Positions 15,939-24,700 of a DNA stretch of 64,000 bases are shown piece after piece. The position numbers were made by a program, and so were the translations under genes. The stretch spans positions 124,001 to 188,000 of the forward strand of contig DAOUJW010000017.1 of NCBI GenBank assembly GCA_034422115.1, given 5' to 3'. The DNA is from DAOUJW01 sp034422115 (GTDB taxonomy: Bacteria > Chloroflexota > Dehalococcoidia > Lucifugimonadales > UBA2985). Under the pieces are notes generated by a model. It worked only from the letters and a program-made list of their open reading frames with translations, ran no database searches and was not told the origin of the DNA. Position 1 is the stretch's first letter. Each line of letters opens with the position of its first letter.

Positions 15939-16610
15939 TTAGGGATCTATGATGGCTGCTATGAGCTTGTACACATAATCATAGAACTGACCTCCCATAC
16001 TTACGGTTAGGATTACCTCGCCTTTGGGATTGCCAGCAGCGACATCATTAAAGTATTTTGTGGAATAAGCAAGATCTGTAATACGAAGTGCATATTCCTG
16101 CCCAGCGTACTGAAAATGTCCCCGCAATCTCATTGCATTTCTGGCCCATGATGTTTCCTCTGATACCTCCAGCGAGCTAACTTTAATCAATCGCAGGGAG
16201 TCCTTTAGAGATTTGGCATATTCGAAAGGGATACGATCGTTCCTTCCATTGGAGCTCTCGTATCCGCTCAACCAGAGTGGCTCTGGCGTGTGGACGAACC
16301 TTTCAAGTTGATTAGGCGAGACCCGATTAATTTTCTCCCAGTAATAGTCTGGATAAATAAGCCAGTTCTCTGTTTGGTGGTATTCTGGTTGAGCCCTCAG
16401 AACCGGTACATCCATTACATCAAGAACCTCAGGCTCACTTCCGTCTTCATACAGACGCTCTCTCCCTACCCCGCCCTCCTCTCCTGTACCTATCGGCCTC
16501 ACCCACTGACCTACCTGCGCTCCGGGCAACAACTCTCTCCCAGCTATGCAGCGCCCGCCGGGCTTGTAAGAATTTGCCAAACACACAATGCGTTTATATT
16601 CCCAGGCCAT
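15939..16610 (-). CDS. Unknown protein, first gene of a DUF488 cassette
   Basis: 223 residues starting at ATG 16610 with GAGG 8 bases upstream. The opening (EYKRIVCLANSYKPGGRCIAGREL..G..VGQWVRPIG) and beta-rich body look like a paired OB-fold protein; I recall dual-OB proteins described next to DUF488 genes, but that identification is from memory. No signal peptide or membrane segment. Its base composition is clearly lower in GC than the neighbouring housekeeping genes, which suggests transfer with the two DUF488 genes. Function unknown. Confidence 0.7.
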   Translation of the reverse strand: MAWEYKRIVCLANSYKPGGRCIAGRELLPGAQVGQWVRPIGTGEEGGVGRERLYEDGSEPEVLDVMDVPVLRAQPEYHQTENWLIYPDYYWEKINRVSPNQLERFVHTPEPLWLSGYESSNGRNDRIPFEYAKSLKDSLRLIKVSSLEVSEETSWARNAMRLRGHFQYAGQEYALRITDLAYSTKYFNDVAAGNPKGEVILTVSMGGQFYDYVYKLIAAIIDP

Positions 16611-16702
16611 TGACTGAGCCTCTTTGAGAGAATCCCTTGATATTGATCATGATATACTAGCCAAGCGAATTATACAAGCACACATGTTCAACGAAACACT
16701 CC

Positions 16703-16731
16703 TTGCGGAATCGCCGTTTTGGTGCTACACT
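16703..16731 (+). promoter_or_regulatory. Promoter of the pyr operon
   Basis: TTGCGG (16703-16708), 17-base spacer and TACACT (16726-16731) preceded by TGC (extended -10). Predicted start near 16738, which places the whole attenuator below in the transcript. Confidence 0.65.
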
Positions 16732-16737
16732 TTACAG

Positions 16738-16891
16738 CACAACGGAATAGAGCCAAAGGCGCAAGGACTGCTCCGGCAGACCTTTAAATCAGTCCCGAGA
16801 GGCTGGCAAGGCGGCGGACCAAGGTAACGGAAGCCTTTGGCGGTGGCGCACAAGCGTGACCTCTTGCCAGCCGCGGCAAGAGGTTTTTTTG
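16738..16891 (+). promoter_or_regulatory. PyrR-binding attenuator leader
   Basis: The RNA holds a PyrR binding loop, CAGTCCCGAGAGGCTG at 16790-16805, matching the known ARUCCNGNGAGGYU signal. CTGGCAAG (16803-16810) can instead pair with CTTGCCAG (16863-16870), which is the 5' side of the terminator, so antiterminator and terminator exclude each other. GCCAAAGGC (16752-16760) and GCCTTTGGC (16833-16841) can close the antiterminator. UMP/PRPP-responsive PyrR binding would hold the first strand in the binding loop and let the terminator form. Confidence 0.9.
16860..16890 (+). terminator. Attenuator terminator abutting pyrR
   Basis: Arms CCTCTTGCC (16860-16868) and GGCAAGAGG (16875-16883), loop of 6, then seven T (16884-16890). 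The pyrR ATG begins at 16892, one base after the T-run, and the 3' arm contains AAGAGG, the only ribosome-site candidate. Confidence 0.92.
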
Positions 16892-17482
16892 ATGGTCGAA
16901 AAGCTGCTGATGTCACCGGACGACGTGCGCCGGGCCCTCACTCGCATAGCGCACGAGGTGCTTGAGCGGAACCACGGCGTAGACGGCCTCGTGCTGGTAG
17001 GGATGCACACTCGCGGCGTGCCACTGGCGAGGCGTCTGGCCGAGAGGATCGGCCAGTACGAAGGGCAGGACATACCGGTTGGCGCCCTGGACATTGGCCG
17101 CTACCGGGACGACGCCTCCGTGCGGGGCAAATCTACCACACACTCCACCGAAATGCCCGTGAGCATCGGCGACAGGAAGGTGGTGCTGGTGGATGACGTG
17201 CTGTTCACCGGGCGGAGCATTCGGGCGGCAATGGACGCCCTGATGGACCTGGGCAGGCCGCGCCTGATTCAGCTTGCCGTCCTGGTGGACAGGGGACACA
17301 GGGAGCTGCCAATTCGGGCGGATTACGTTGGCAAGAACATCCCAACCTCTCTGGGAGAGCGGGTTGAGGTGTGCCTGAAGGAGGTGGACGGCTCCGACGG
17401 CGTGATGCTGCTGTCCGGGGCTGAGGCGTCTTCGGGGTCAAGGGGCTATGCGACGAGCGTCTCGCGGAGTCAAGCAAGGTGA
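16892..17482 (+). CDS. pyrR: Bifunctional pyr operon regulator / uracil phosphoribosyltransferase PyrR
   Basis: RNA-binding attenuation protein of the pyr operon with uracil phosphoribosyltransferase fold. The 196 residues carry the family N-terminus (DDVRRALTRIAHEVLERNHG), the PRPP loop KVVLVDDVLFTGRSIRAAMDAL and YVGKNIPTSLGERVEV. Start ATG 16892 fits the family length; the frame is open 36 bases upstream but that part is the terminator stem. A short Ser/Gly/Arg-rich tail extends beyond the usual 180 residues. First gene of pyrR-pyrB-pyrC-carA-carB. Confidence 0.95.
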   Translation: MVEKLLMSPDDVRRALTRIAHEVLERNHGVDGLVLVGMHTRGVPLARRLAERIGQYEGQDIPVGALDIGRYRDDASVRGKSTTHSTEMPVSIGDRKVVLVDDVLFTGRSIRAAMDALMDLGRPRLIQLAVLVDRGHRELPIRADYVGKNIPTSLGERVEVCLKEVDGSDGVMLLSGAEASSGSRGYATSVSRSQAR

Positions 17483-17495
17483 TGAGGTCGGTAGT

Positions 17496-18959
17496 ATGAG
17501 CCGGCTGAAGGGCAGAAACGTCGTATCCGTTGACGACCTCTCGGTCGGCGACGTTGAGTCGATATTCGAGACCGCGGACGCCATGCGGGAGAACCGGCAG
17601 GCGTACTTTGGCAGCGCGACCGGCAGGATTGCCGCCACGCTGTTCTACGAGCCAAGCACCAGAACGCGGCTGTCCTTTGAGGCTGCAATGCAGCGACTGG
17701 GCGGCGGAATCATATCCACACCGGATATGGGAGCGTCCTCCGCGGTCAAGGGTGAGTCCCTTGCAGACACGTCCAGGGTGGTTGGCGCATACGCCGACGT
17801 GCTGGTGGTGCGTCATCCCTGGGAGGGCGCCGCCAGGCTAGTTGCTGAGTATTCTCCCGTGCCGGTCATAAATGCCGGAGACGGCAGCCACGAGCATCCC
17901 ACCCAGACCCTGTGCGACTTGTACACGCTTCGGGGCCATCACGGAACTCTGAAGGGCCTCAAGGTTGCCCTCTGCGGTGACCTGCTTCACGGGCGGACTA
18001 TACACTCTCTGGCCTTTGCGCTGGCGCGTTTCGGGGCAAACGTCATTTTCGTTCCGGGAGACGGCAACGAGATGCCGGACTACGTTCTTCGCAGGCTGCA
18101 ACGGGACTACCGCGCCCAGATCAGAAGGGAGCGGCTGGGGTTCTTGAGCGCCCTCTTCGACGATTCGCCGGCGGGTGAAGAGGCGGAGACCGTCGATGCC
18201 ATTTACATCACGCCTACGGAGCCGCACCAGCTGGCTATGTCCTCCATTGAGGGCACCAAGGTGGAGTTCCAGGTCGGCAGCGACGAGGCGCTTTCGATAT
18301 ACGTGACAAGGCGCCAGAAGGAGCGAGGCAGCGCTGCAAGCGAGTCCGACCGCTACCCCACCCTGACGGCCAAGACCCTGAGGGCCAGGCAGTTCAAGGA
18401 CATCTCCATACTCCACCCGCTACCCCGCGTTGATGAGCTCAGCCCGGAGGTGGACGAGGATCCCAGGAGCCTCTACTTCCATCAGGCAGCCCTGGGCATC
18501 CCAGTCAGAATGTCCCTTCTGTGGCACATACTCGGCGGCGACGAGGAGGCGGACGCGGGCCCAATGACGGAGCTTGGAGAGCCGAAAGCCCTGGTCTACT
18601 CCAGGCCGGGCTTCGACTGCCTTAACGCGACGTGCGTCGGCAACCAGGAGAGGCAGTTTGCGCGTCCTCGCTTTGAAATCGTCAGGGACCCGGACTACAA
18701 GCTGCGGTGCCTCTACTGCGACCACGAGACTCCCGCCGCCTACGCTGGCAACACCGAGTCGCGGTTCTACTACCCGTCTCATCTGCTGGACAGGTTTGTT
18801 CCGCCGGTCAGCCTGGAGCACGTCAGATTCTTTGACTCGTCGGATGGCGCGGAGGCGGCGGGATTCAGGCGTGCGTCAGAGAAGTGGGGCAGCTACCAGC
18901 CCAGGGAAGACTCAGACAGGAGGCACTGGATAGATATGGTGTCCAGCATGACCAGATGA
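17496..18959 (+). CDS. pyrB: Aspartate carbamoyltransferase with fused PyrI-like zinc domain
   Basis: Catalyses carbamoyl phosphate + aspartate to carbamoyl-aspartate, the first committed step of pyrimidine synthesis. At 487 residues it is far longer than the usual ~305. Catalytic motifs are intact: YEPSTRTRLSFE (51-62), HPTQT (134-138), HPLPRVDE (317-324). A lengthened segment at about 205-290 interrupts the aspartate domain. Residues 375-408 hold C-x4-C-x24-C-x2-C (C375, C380, C405, C408), the zinc-site spacing of the PyrI regulatory chain, but there is no allosteric nucleotide domain. Such fusions are known in Thermotoga and Treponema. Start ATG 17496 (GAGG upstream); stop overlaps pyrC. 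Confidence 0.92.
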   Translation: MSRLKGRNVVSVDDLSVGDVESIFETADAMRENRQAYFGSATGRIAATLFYEPSTRTRLSFEAAMQRLGGGIISTPDMGASSAVKGESLADTSRVVGAYADVLVVRHPWEGAARLVAEYSPVPVINAGDGSHEHPTQTLCDLYTLRGHHGTLKGLKVALCGDLLHGRTIHSLAFALARFGANVIFVPGDGNEMPDYVLRRLQRDYRAQIRRERLGFLSALFDDSPAGEEAETVDAIYITPTEPHQLAMSSIEGTKVEFQVGSDEALSIYVTRRQKERGSAASESDRYPTLTAKTLRARQFKDISILHPLPRVDELSPEVDEDPRSLYFHQAALGIPVRMSLLWHILGGDEEADAGPMTELGEPKALVYSRPGFDCLNATCVGNQERQFARPRFEIVRDPDYKLRCLYCDHETPAAYAGNTESRFYYPSHLLDRFVPPVSLEHVRFFDSSDGAEAAGFRRASEKWGSYQPREDSDRRHWIDMVSSMTR

Positions 18960-20302
18960 AGCTACTAGTCAAAGGCGGCCGCATTATCGATCCCCTCATG
19001 GGATTGGATTACGTTGGTGACCTGTTAATCGAAAATGGGAGGATAATCGGGCTGGAACGCAGCATCGACAAGCCGGACGGCGCGCAGGAGATAAGGGCCT
19101 CGGGCCTGGTGGTATGCCCGGGCTTCATAGACCTTCACGCCCATCTCCGTGAGCCGGACCCGGAGGACAAGGAGACCATCGCCACGGGGACCCGGGCCGC
19201 CGCCAGAGGGGGGTTTACCACGGTTTGCGCTATGCCCAACACCAGGCCGGCCATGGACAGCCCGGAGGTGATTGCGCTGGTTCTGCGCAAGGCAAGGGAG
19301 GAGGGCAGCGTGAAGGTGCTGCCCATCGGCGCTGTGACTGTGGGACGGGACGGCGACGTTCTGACGGATATGGACGCTCTGGCCGTGGCCGGAGTCATCG
19401 GCTTCAGCGACGACGGCAGCCCGGTGTCCAAGGACCACATTATGAAAGAGGCCCTTATTCGAGCAACGGCCCTGGGCCTCCCGATTATGAACCACTGCGA
19501 AGACTTGAGCCTCTCCCGCGGCGGGGTAATGAACGACGGCGTGGTGGCGCAGAGCCTGGGGCTGCCGGGAGTCCCCGCTTTGGCAGAGGAGTCTATGGCG
19601 CTCCGGGACATCAACCTGGCCGAGGCCACGGGAGGCCGTCTGCATCTGACGCACATGAGTACCGCCGGCAGCGTAGAGATAGTCCGCATCGCGAAGGGGC
19701 GTGGCCTGAGGGTAACCGCGGAGGCAACTCCGCACCACCTCACTATCACGGAGGAGTGGGCGATTCCCGGGAAGGCGCGAGGGGGACGGACGGACGCCGT
19801 AACTCCCGGCGAGTACAACACCGCGGCAAAGGTGAACCCCCCGCTGCGTACGGAAAAGGACGTGGAGGCCGTGGTGCAGGCGCTGAGGGACGGCGTTATC
19901 GACTGCATAGCCACGGACCACGCGCCGCACACCCAGGGGGACAAGGAGTGCAGCTTTGAGGAGGCGGCCTTCGGCATAAGTGTGCTGGAGGTGGCGCTGG
20001 GCTCCGTGATGTCCCTGGTACACAACGGAAGGCTGGACTTGCCAACAGTGATAGAAAGGCTGACGGTGGCGCCGGCCCGCGTTCTCGACCTGCCGGACCG
20101 ATTCCCCGGCTCCCTCAGAACAGGGTCTCCGGCGGACGTGACCATCTTTGATCCGCAGGCGGAGTGGGTGGTGAACGCCGCCGACTTTGTGTCCAAGGGA
20201 AAGAACACGCCGTTGGATGGGGCAACCCTCAAGGGCAGGGTGCGCGCCACCATCGTGGACGGCTCAATAGCATATAGAGATGAGGTGTTAATCGTTGACT
20301 AA
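18956..20302 (+). CDS. pyrC: Dihydroorotase
   Basis: Zinc amidohydrolase that cyclises carbamoyl-aspartate to dihydroorotate. The 448 residues have the class-I layout: FIDLHAHLREPD (metal-binding HxH) near residue 60, TRAAARGGFTTVCAMPNT, MNHCED and the catalytic TDHAPH near 320. The ATG overlaps the pyrB stop (ATGA at 18956), which fixes the start; the frame is open further upstream only inside pyrB. Confidence 0.96.
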   Translation: MKLLVKGGRIIDPLMGLDYVGDLLIENGRIIGLERSIDKPDGAQEIRASGLVVCPGFIDLHAHLREPDPEDKETIATGTRAAARGGFTTVCAMPNTRPAMDSPEVIALVLRKAREEGSVKVLPIGAVTVGRDGDVLTDMDALAVAGVIGFSDDGSPVSKDHIMKEALIRATALGLPIMNHCEDLSLSRGGVMNDGVVAQSLGLPGVPALAEESMALRDINLAEATGGRLHLTHMSTAGSVEIVRIAKGRGLRVTAEATPHHLTITEEWAIPGKARGGRTDAVTPGEYNTAAKVNPPLRTEKDVEAVVQALRDGVIDCIATDHAPHTQGDKECSFEEAAFGISVLEVALGSVMSLVHNGRLDLPTVIERLTVAPARVLDLPDRFPGSLRTGSPADVTIFDPQAEWVVNAADFVSKGKNTPLDGATLKGRVRATIVDGSIAYRDEVLIVD

Positions 20303-21386
20303 GCAGGCTTTTCTGGTGCTTGAGGACGGCTCCTGGTACGAAGGCGAAGCCTTTGGGGCGGAGGACTTCGCATACGGCGAGGTGGTTTTTAACACCAGTA
20401 TGACCGGATACCAGGAGATGCTGACCGATCCATCCTACGCAGGCCAGATTGTTGTGCCGACCTACCCGATTATCGGGAACTACGGCATCAACGTAAAGGA
20501 CGTGGAGTCCCGGGAGATACGTGTGGCGGGATTCGCGGTCAGGGAGCACTGCCTGAACCCCAGCCACAGCCTGTCGACACGCACCCTCCACGAGTACCTG
20601 GCGTCCCAGGGCGTTGCCGGCATATCCGGCATCGACACACGGGCAGTCACACGCAAGCTGCGTATGGCCGGGGTGATGATGGGGATGATAGCCGTGGGCG
20701 CGTCTCCTGAAGAGGCCCTGGAGCGTCTGAAGGGGATGCCCCGCTACGATAACGTGGACTTTGTCGAGAGGGTGAGCACGGAGGAAGCCTATCGCTGGGA
20801 CCTCCCCGGGTCGCAGGAAGCGCCCCTGATCCTGGTCAACGACTACGGCCTGAAGTACAACATCCTGCGCATCCTGCACTCCAGGGGTTGCAGGGTGATG
20901 GCCATCCCGGAGCACACCTCCGCCAGTGACATTCTGGCCCTGAACCCCCAGGGAATCGTGCTGTCCCCGGGGCCGGGAGACCCGGCGCTGCTGGATTACG
21001 TGGTTGAGACGACAAAGGGCCTGGTGGGCCGAGTGCCGATGATGGGGATATGCCTGGGCCACCAGCTGCTGGCCAGAGCCTTTGGCGCGGATACATACAA
21101 GCTGAAGTTCGGGCACAGGGGGGCGAACCACCCCGTGCGGGACATCCAGACGGGCCGGGTGCACATAACGTCCCAGAACCACGGCTTCGCCGTGGACGGT
21201 GACGGCCTGCCGCCCGAGGTGGAGGTCAGCCACGTCAACCTCAACGACGGCACAGTGGAGGGCCTGCGCCACCGGGAGCTGCCCATACTGAGCATCCAGT
21301 ACCACTCGGAGGCGTCCCCGGGGCCGATGGACAACGTGTACCTGTTCGACAGGTTCCTGGAGATGGTGAGAGGCTACGGAGAGTGA
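20295..21386 (+). CDS. carA: Carbamoyl-phosphate synthase small subunit
   Basis: Glutaminase subunit that supplies ammonia to CarB. 363 residues: N-terminal CPSase_sm domain (LEDGSWYEGEAFGAE..FNTSMTGYQE) and a class-I glutamine amidotransferase domain with nucleophile Cys in MGICLGHQLLA and His/Glu in IQYHSEASPGP. The TTG start overlaps the pyrC stop by 8 bases and has GAGG 9 bases upstream. Confidence 0.96.
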   Translation: MTKQAFLVLEDGSWYEGEAFGAEDFAYGEVVFNTSMTGYQEMLTDPSYAGQIVVPTYPIIGNYGINVKDVESREIRVAGFAVREHCLNPSHSLSTRTLHEYLASQGVAGISGIDTRAVTRKLRMAGVMMGMIAVGASPEEALERLKGMPRYDNVDFVERVSTEEAYRWDLPGSQEAPLILVNDYGLKYNILRILHSRGCRVMAIPEHTSASDILALNPQGIVLSPGPGDPALLDYVVETTKGLVGRVPMMGICLGHQLLARAFGADTYKLKFGHRGANHPVRDIQTGRVHITSQNHGFAVDGDGLPPEVEVSHVNLNDGTVEGLRHRELPILSIQYHSEASPGPMDNVYLFDRFLEMVRGYGE

Positions 21387-21448
21387 CGCGCTAAGATGAT
21401 ATGCCATTATGGTGTCGTAAAAACGCGTCAGGAAGGTACGGTAGCTGT

Positions 21449-21688
21449 ATGAGAACGACACTCAACATAGACAGCAAACTCCTTGAAACTGTAATGGAAG
21501 CCACGGGAGAGAAGACGAAAAGCAGGGCGGTGAATGCCGCTCTGAAGGAGTACGTACGTCGCAAGCACGTCCAGGAGCTGATCGACTCCTGGGGCAAGAT
21601 CATAGTGGACGACTACAGCGAGGAGTATGATCGCTTGGATAGAGAACGGCAGGCATATCTTGAGTCTCTGAGGGATGGCGCCGCGTGA
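21449..21688 (+). CDS. vapB: Orphan VapB-type ribbon-helix-helix antitoxin
   Basis: 79 residues: MRTTLNIDSKLLETVMEATGEKTKSRAV.AALKEYVRRK is a ribbon-helix-helix DNA-binding domain typical of VapB, followed by a toxin-binding tail (SWGKIIVDDYSEEYDRLDRERQAYL). It is inserted between carA and carB. A GTG for a VapC toxin overlaps its stop (GTGA at 21685), but that gene is cut off after 17 codons. ATG 21449 chosen over an upstream in-frame start because it gives the family N-terminus. Confidence 0.85.
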   Translation: MRTTLNIDSKLLETVMEATGEKTKSRAVNAALKEYVRRKHVQELIDSWGKIIVDDYSEEYDRLDRERQAYLESLRDGAA

Positions 21689-21738
21689 CTGTCCTTGTGG
21701 ACACTCAACTTGAACAAATCATAGATGCGGGAGATTAA
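21685..21738 (+). pseudogene. vapC: Remnant of a vapC toxin gene
   Basis: Translation from GTG 21685 gives MTVLVDTQLEQ... and stops at 21738 after 17 codons. MTVLVDT is the normal first strand of a VapC PIN domain, including its first catalytic Asp, so this is the start of a toxin whose remaining ~110 codons have been lost. carB begins 3 bases later. Confidence 0.75.
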
Positions 21739-21741
21739 ACA

Positions 21742-24700
21742 GTGACCCAAAAACCCTCCAAAGTCCTGGTTGTAGGATCAGGCCCCATCATCATTGGGCA
21801 GGCGGCGGAGTTCGACTATGCGGGCACCCAGGCATGCAAGGCCCTCAAGGAGGAGGGCGTCACAACGGTGCTGGTCAACTCCAACCCCGCCACCATTATG
21901 ACCGACGAGGGCATAGCGGACATCGTCTACATAGAGCCGCTGACGGTGGACGTCATCTCGCGCATCATCGAGCGGGAGAGGCCCCAGGGCATACTGCCGA
22001 CCTTGGGCGGCCAGACCGGCCTCAACCTTGCCGTAGCCCTGGCCGACGCCGGTGTCCTGGACAAGTACGACGTCCGGCTCCTGGGCACGCCTCTGGAGAC
22101 CATTCGCAGCGCGGAGGACCGTGAGCTCTTCCGCGACCTCCTCGTGGAGATTGGAGAGCCGACCCTGCCCAGCGACATCGCTGAGTCGATGGACGACGTG
22201 CATCGCATCATGGCTGAGATGGGTCTGCCCCTGGTCATTCGCCCCGCCTTCACCCTTGGAGGTTCCGGCGGAGGCATCGCCAACACGCTGGAGGAGCTTG
22301 AGGCGGTCGCCAAGAGCGGGCTGGCCGCCAGCCCCATAAACCAGATTCTGCTGGAGCGTTCCCTGGTGGGCTGGAAGGAGATTGAGTACGAGGTGATGCG
22401 GGACGCCGCGGACAACTGCATAACCGTGTGCAACATGGAGAACCTGGACCCGATGGGCGTGCACACGGGAGACAGCATCGTCGTGGCGCCAAGCCAGACG
22501 CTCACGGACAAGGAGTACCAGATGCTCCGCTCCGCGAGCCTGAAGATCATCCGCGCCCTGGGCATCGAGGGCGGCTGCAACGTGCAGTACGCCCTCAAGC
22601 CGCACGACATGGTGCAGGAGACGCTCCCCGGGGCTTGGGAGGCGGACAGCCCCTACTACGTCATAGAGGTGAACCCCCGCGTCAGCCGCAGCTCCGCCCT
22701 GGCCAGCAAGGCGACCGGATATCCCATAGCAAGGGTGGCAGCGAAGATAGCCGTGGGCAAGCGGCTGGACGAGATCCCCAACGCCGTTACCCAGCGTACC
22801 CTGGCGGCCTTTGAGCCGGCCCTGGACTACTGCGTGGTCAAGATACCGCGCTGGCCCTTCGACAAGTTCGCGGCGGGAGACCGCAACATCGGCACTCAGA
22901 TGAAGGCCACCGGCGAGGTGATGGCAATCGACCGCTCCTTTGAGGCGGCGTTCCAGAAGGCGGTGCGCTCCCTGGAGGTTGGAGGCCACACGCTCCTGTG
23001 GGAGGACAGGGAGTGGCAGGACGGCGGCGGCCCGCCTCTGGACAGCCTTCCGCTGTATCCAACGGACATCCGGCTGTGGGCGCTCATGGCGGCCCTGCGC
23101 CGTAACGTCGCCCCCAATGACGTGGCCAGGAACACGGGCATCGACCCCTGGTTCCTGTACCGGCTCTCAAACATCGTGGATATGGAGAGGCGACTCTTGG
23201 AGGAGGGCCTCACGCCTCGCCTTCTGAGGGACGCCAAGCGCCTGGGCTTCTCGGATGTGCAGATAGCAACGCTGGGAGACCGCCTGCCGGACCAGGTGCG
23301 CCAGCTGCGTCGTGACTGGGGGGTAAGCCCCGTGTACAAGATGGTGGACACGTGCGCAGCGGAGTTCGAGGCGGCCACACCCTACTTCTACAGCACCTAT
23401 GAGCAGGAGAACGAGGCGGCTTTCCTGGAGGGGGCCAAGGCCGTGGTCATGGGCAGCGGGCCCATTCGGATAGGGCAGGGGATTGAGTTCGACTACTGCT
23501 CCGTCCACGCTGCCTGGGCACTCCAGGAGGAGGGGGTCAAGAGCATCATGGCCAACTCCAACCCGGAGACGGTATCCACGGACTTTGACACCAGCGACCG
23601 CCTCTACTTTGAGCCGCTGGACGAGGAGAGCGTGCTGGACATCCTGGAGAACGAGGCGGAGGCCGGGGCAGATCCGTCCCTGTGCCCGCCGTCCATGGTG
23701 CAGTTTGGGGGCCAGACGGCCATCAACCTGTCCCAGACCCTGGACAGGGCCGGTATGCCAATCCTCGGCTCCACAGCGGACGCCATCGACATCGCCTCGG
23801 ACAGGGGGCGATTCGAGGACTTCCTGGCCCGCCTGGGCATACCCCAGCCTCCGGGAGCCGGCATCACGTCGCTGGAGGAGGCCCTGAAGGTCGCCGACGG
23901 CATCGGCTACCCGGTCCTGGTCCGCCCCAGCTACGTCCTGGGCGGCAGGGCAATGGAGATCGTGCAGAACGCCACTGAGCTTATTCGCTACGTCACCGCC
24001 GCCGCGGAGATCGCCGCGGGTCGTCCCATTCTCATCGACAAGTACCTGAGCGGCCGCGAGGTGGAGGTGGACGCCATTTGCGACGGCGAAACGGTGTTCA
24101 TTCCCGGCATTATGGAGCACGTGGAGCGGGCGGGGGTGCACAGCGGCGACTCCATGGCGATTTACCCGGGCGTGACCCTCACGGAGGAGGAGGTCAACAC
24201 CCTGGTTGAGCACACGACACGCATAGGGCTGGCGCTGAAGGTGAAGGGGCTGATGAACATCCAGTACGTGATTGTGGGCGGCAGCCCGTATCGCAGCCCC
24301 CAGGCCATGCCGGAGGCCAACGGCGCATCCACGGTGTACGTGCTGGAGGTGAACCCGCGGTCCAGTCGCACGGTGCCCTTCCTGTCCAAGGTCACCGGAG
24401 TCCCGATGGTGAAGCTGGCGACCAAGATCATGCTGGGCAGGACCCTGGCCGAAATGGGGTACGTCGGCGGGCTGTGGAAACGGCAGAACCTGGTGGCGGT
24501 GAAGGCGCCGGTGTTCTCCATGTCCAAGCTGGCCGGGGTGGACACCTACCTTGGGCCTGAGATGAAGTCCACGGGCGAGGTCATGGGTATCGACACCGAC
24601 TTCCGGGGCGCGGTCGCCAAGGCGCTGCTGGCGGGAGGTATGCTGTTCCGACCCAACGGCTCCGTGCTCCTGAGCATCGCCGACCGGGACAAGGCGGAGG

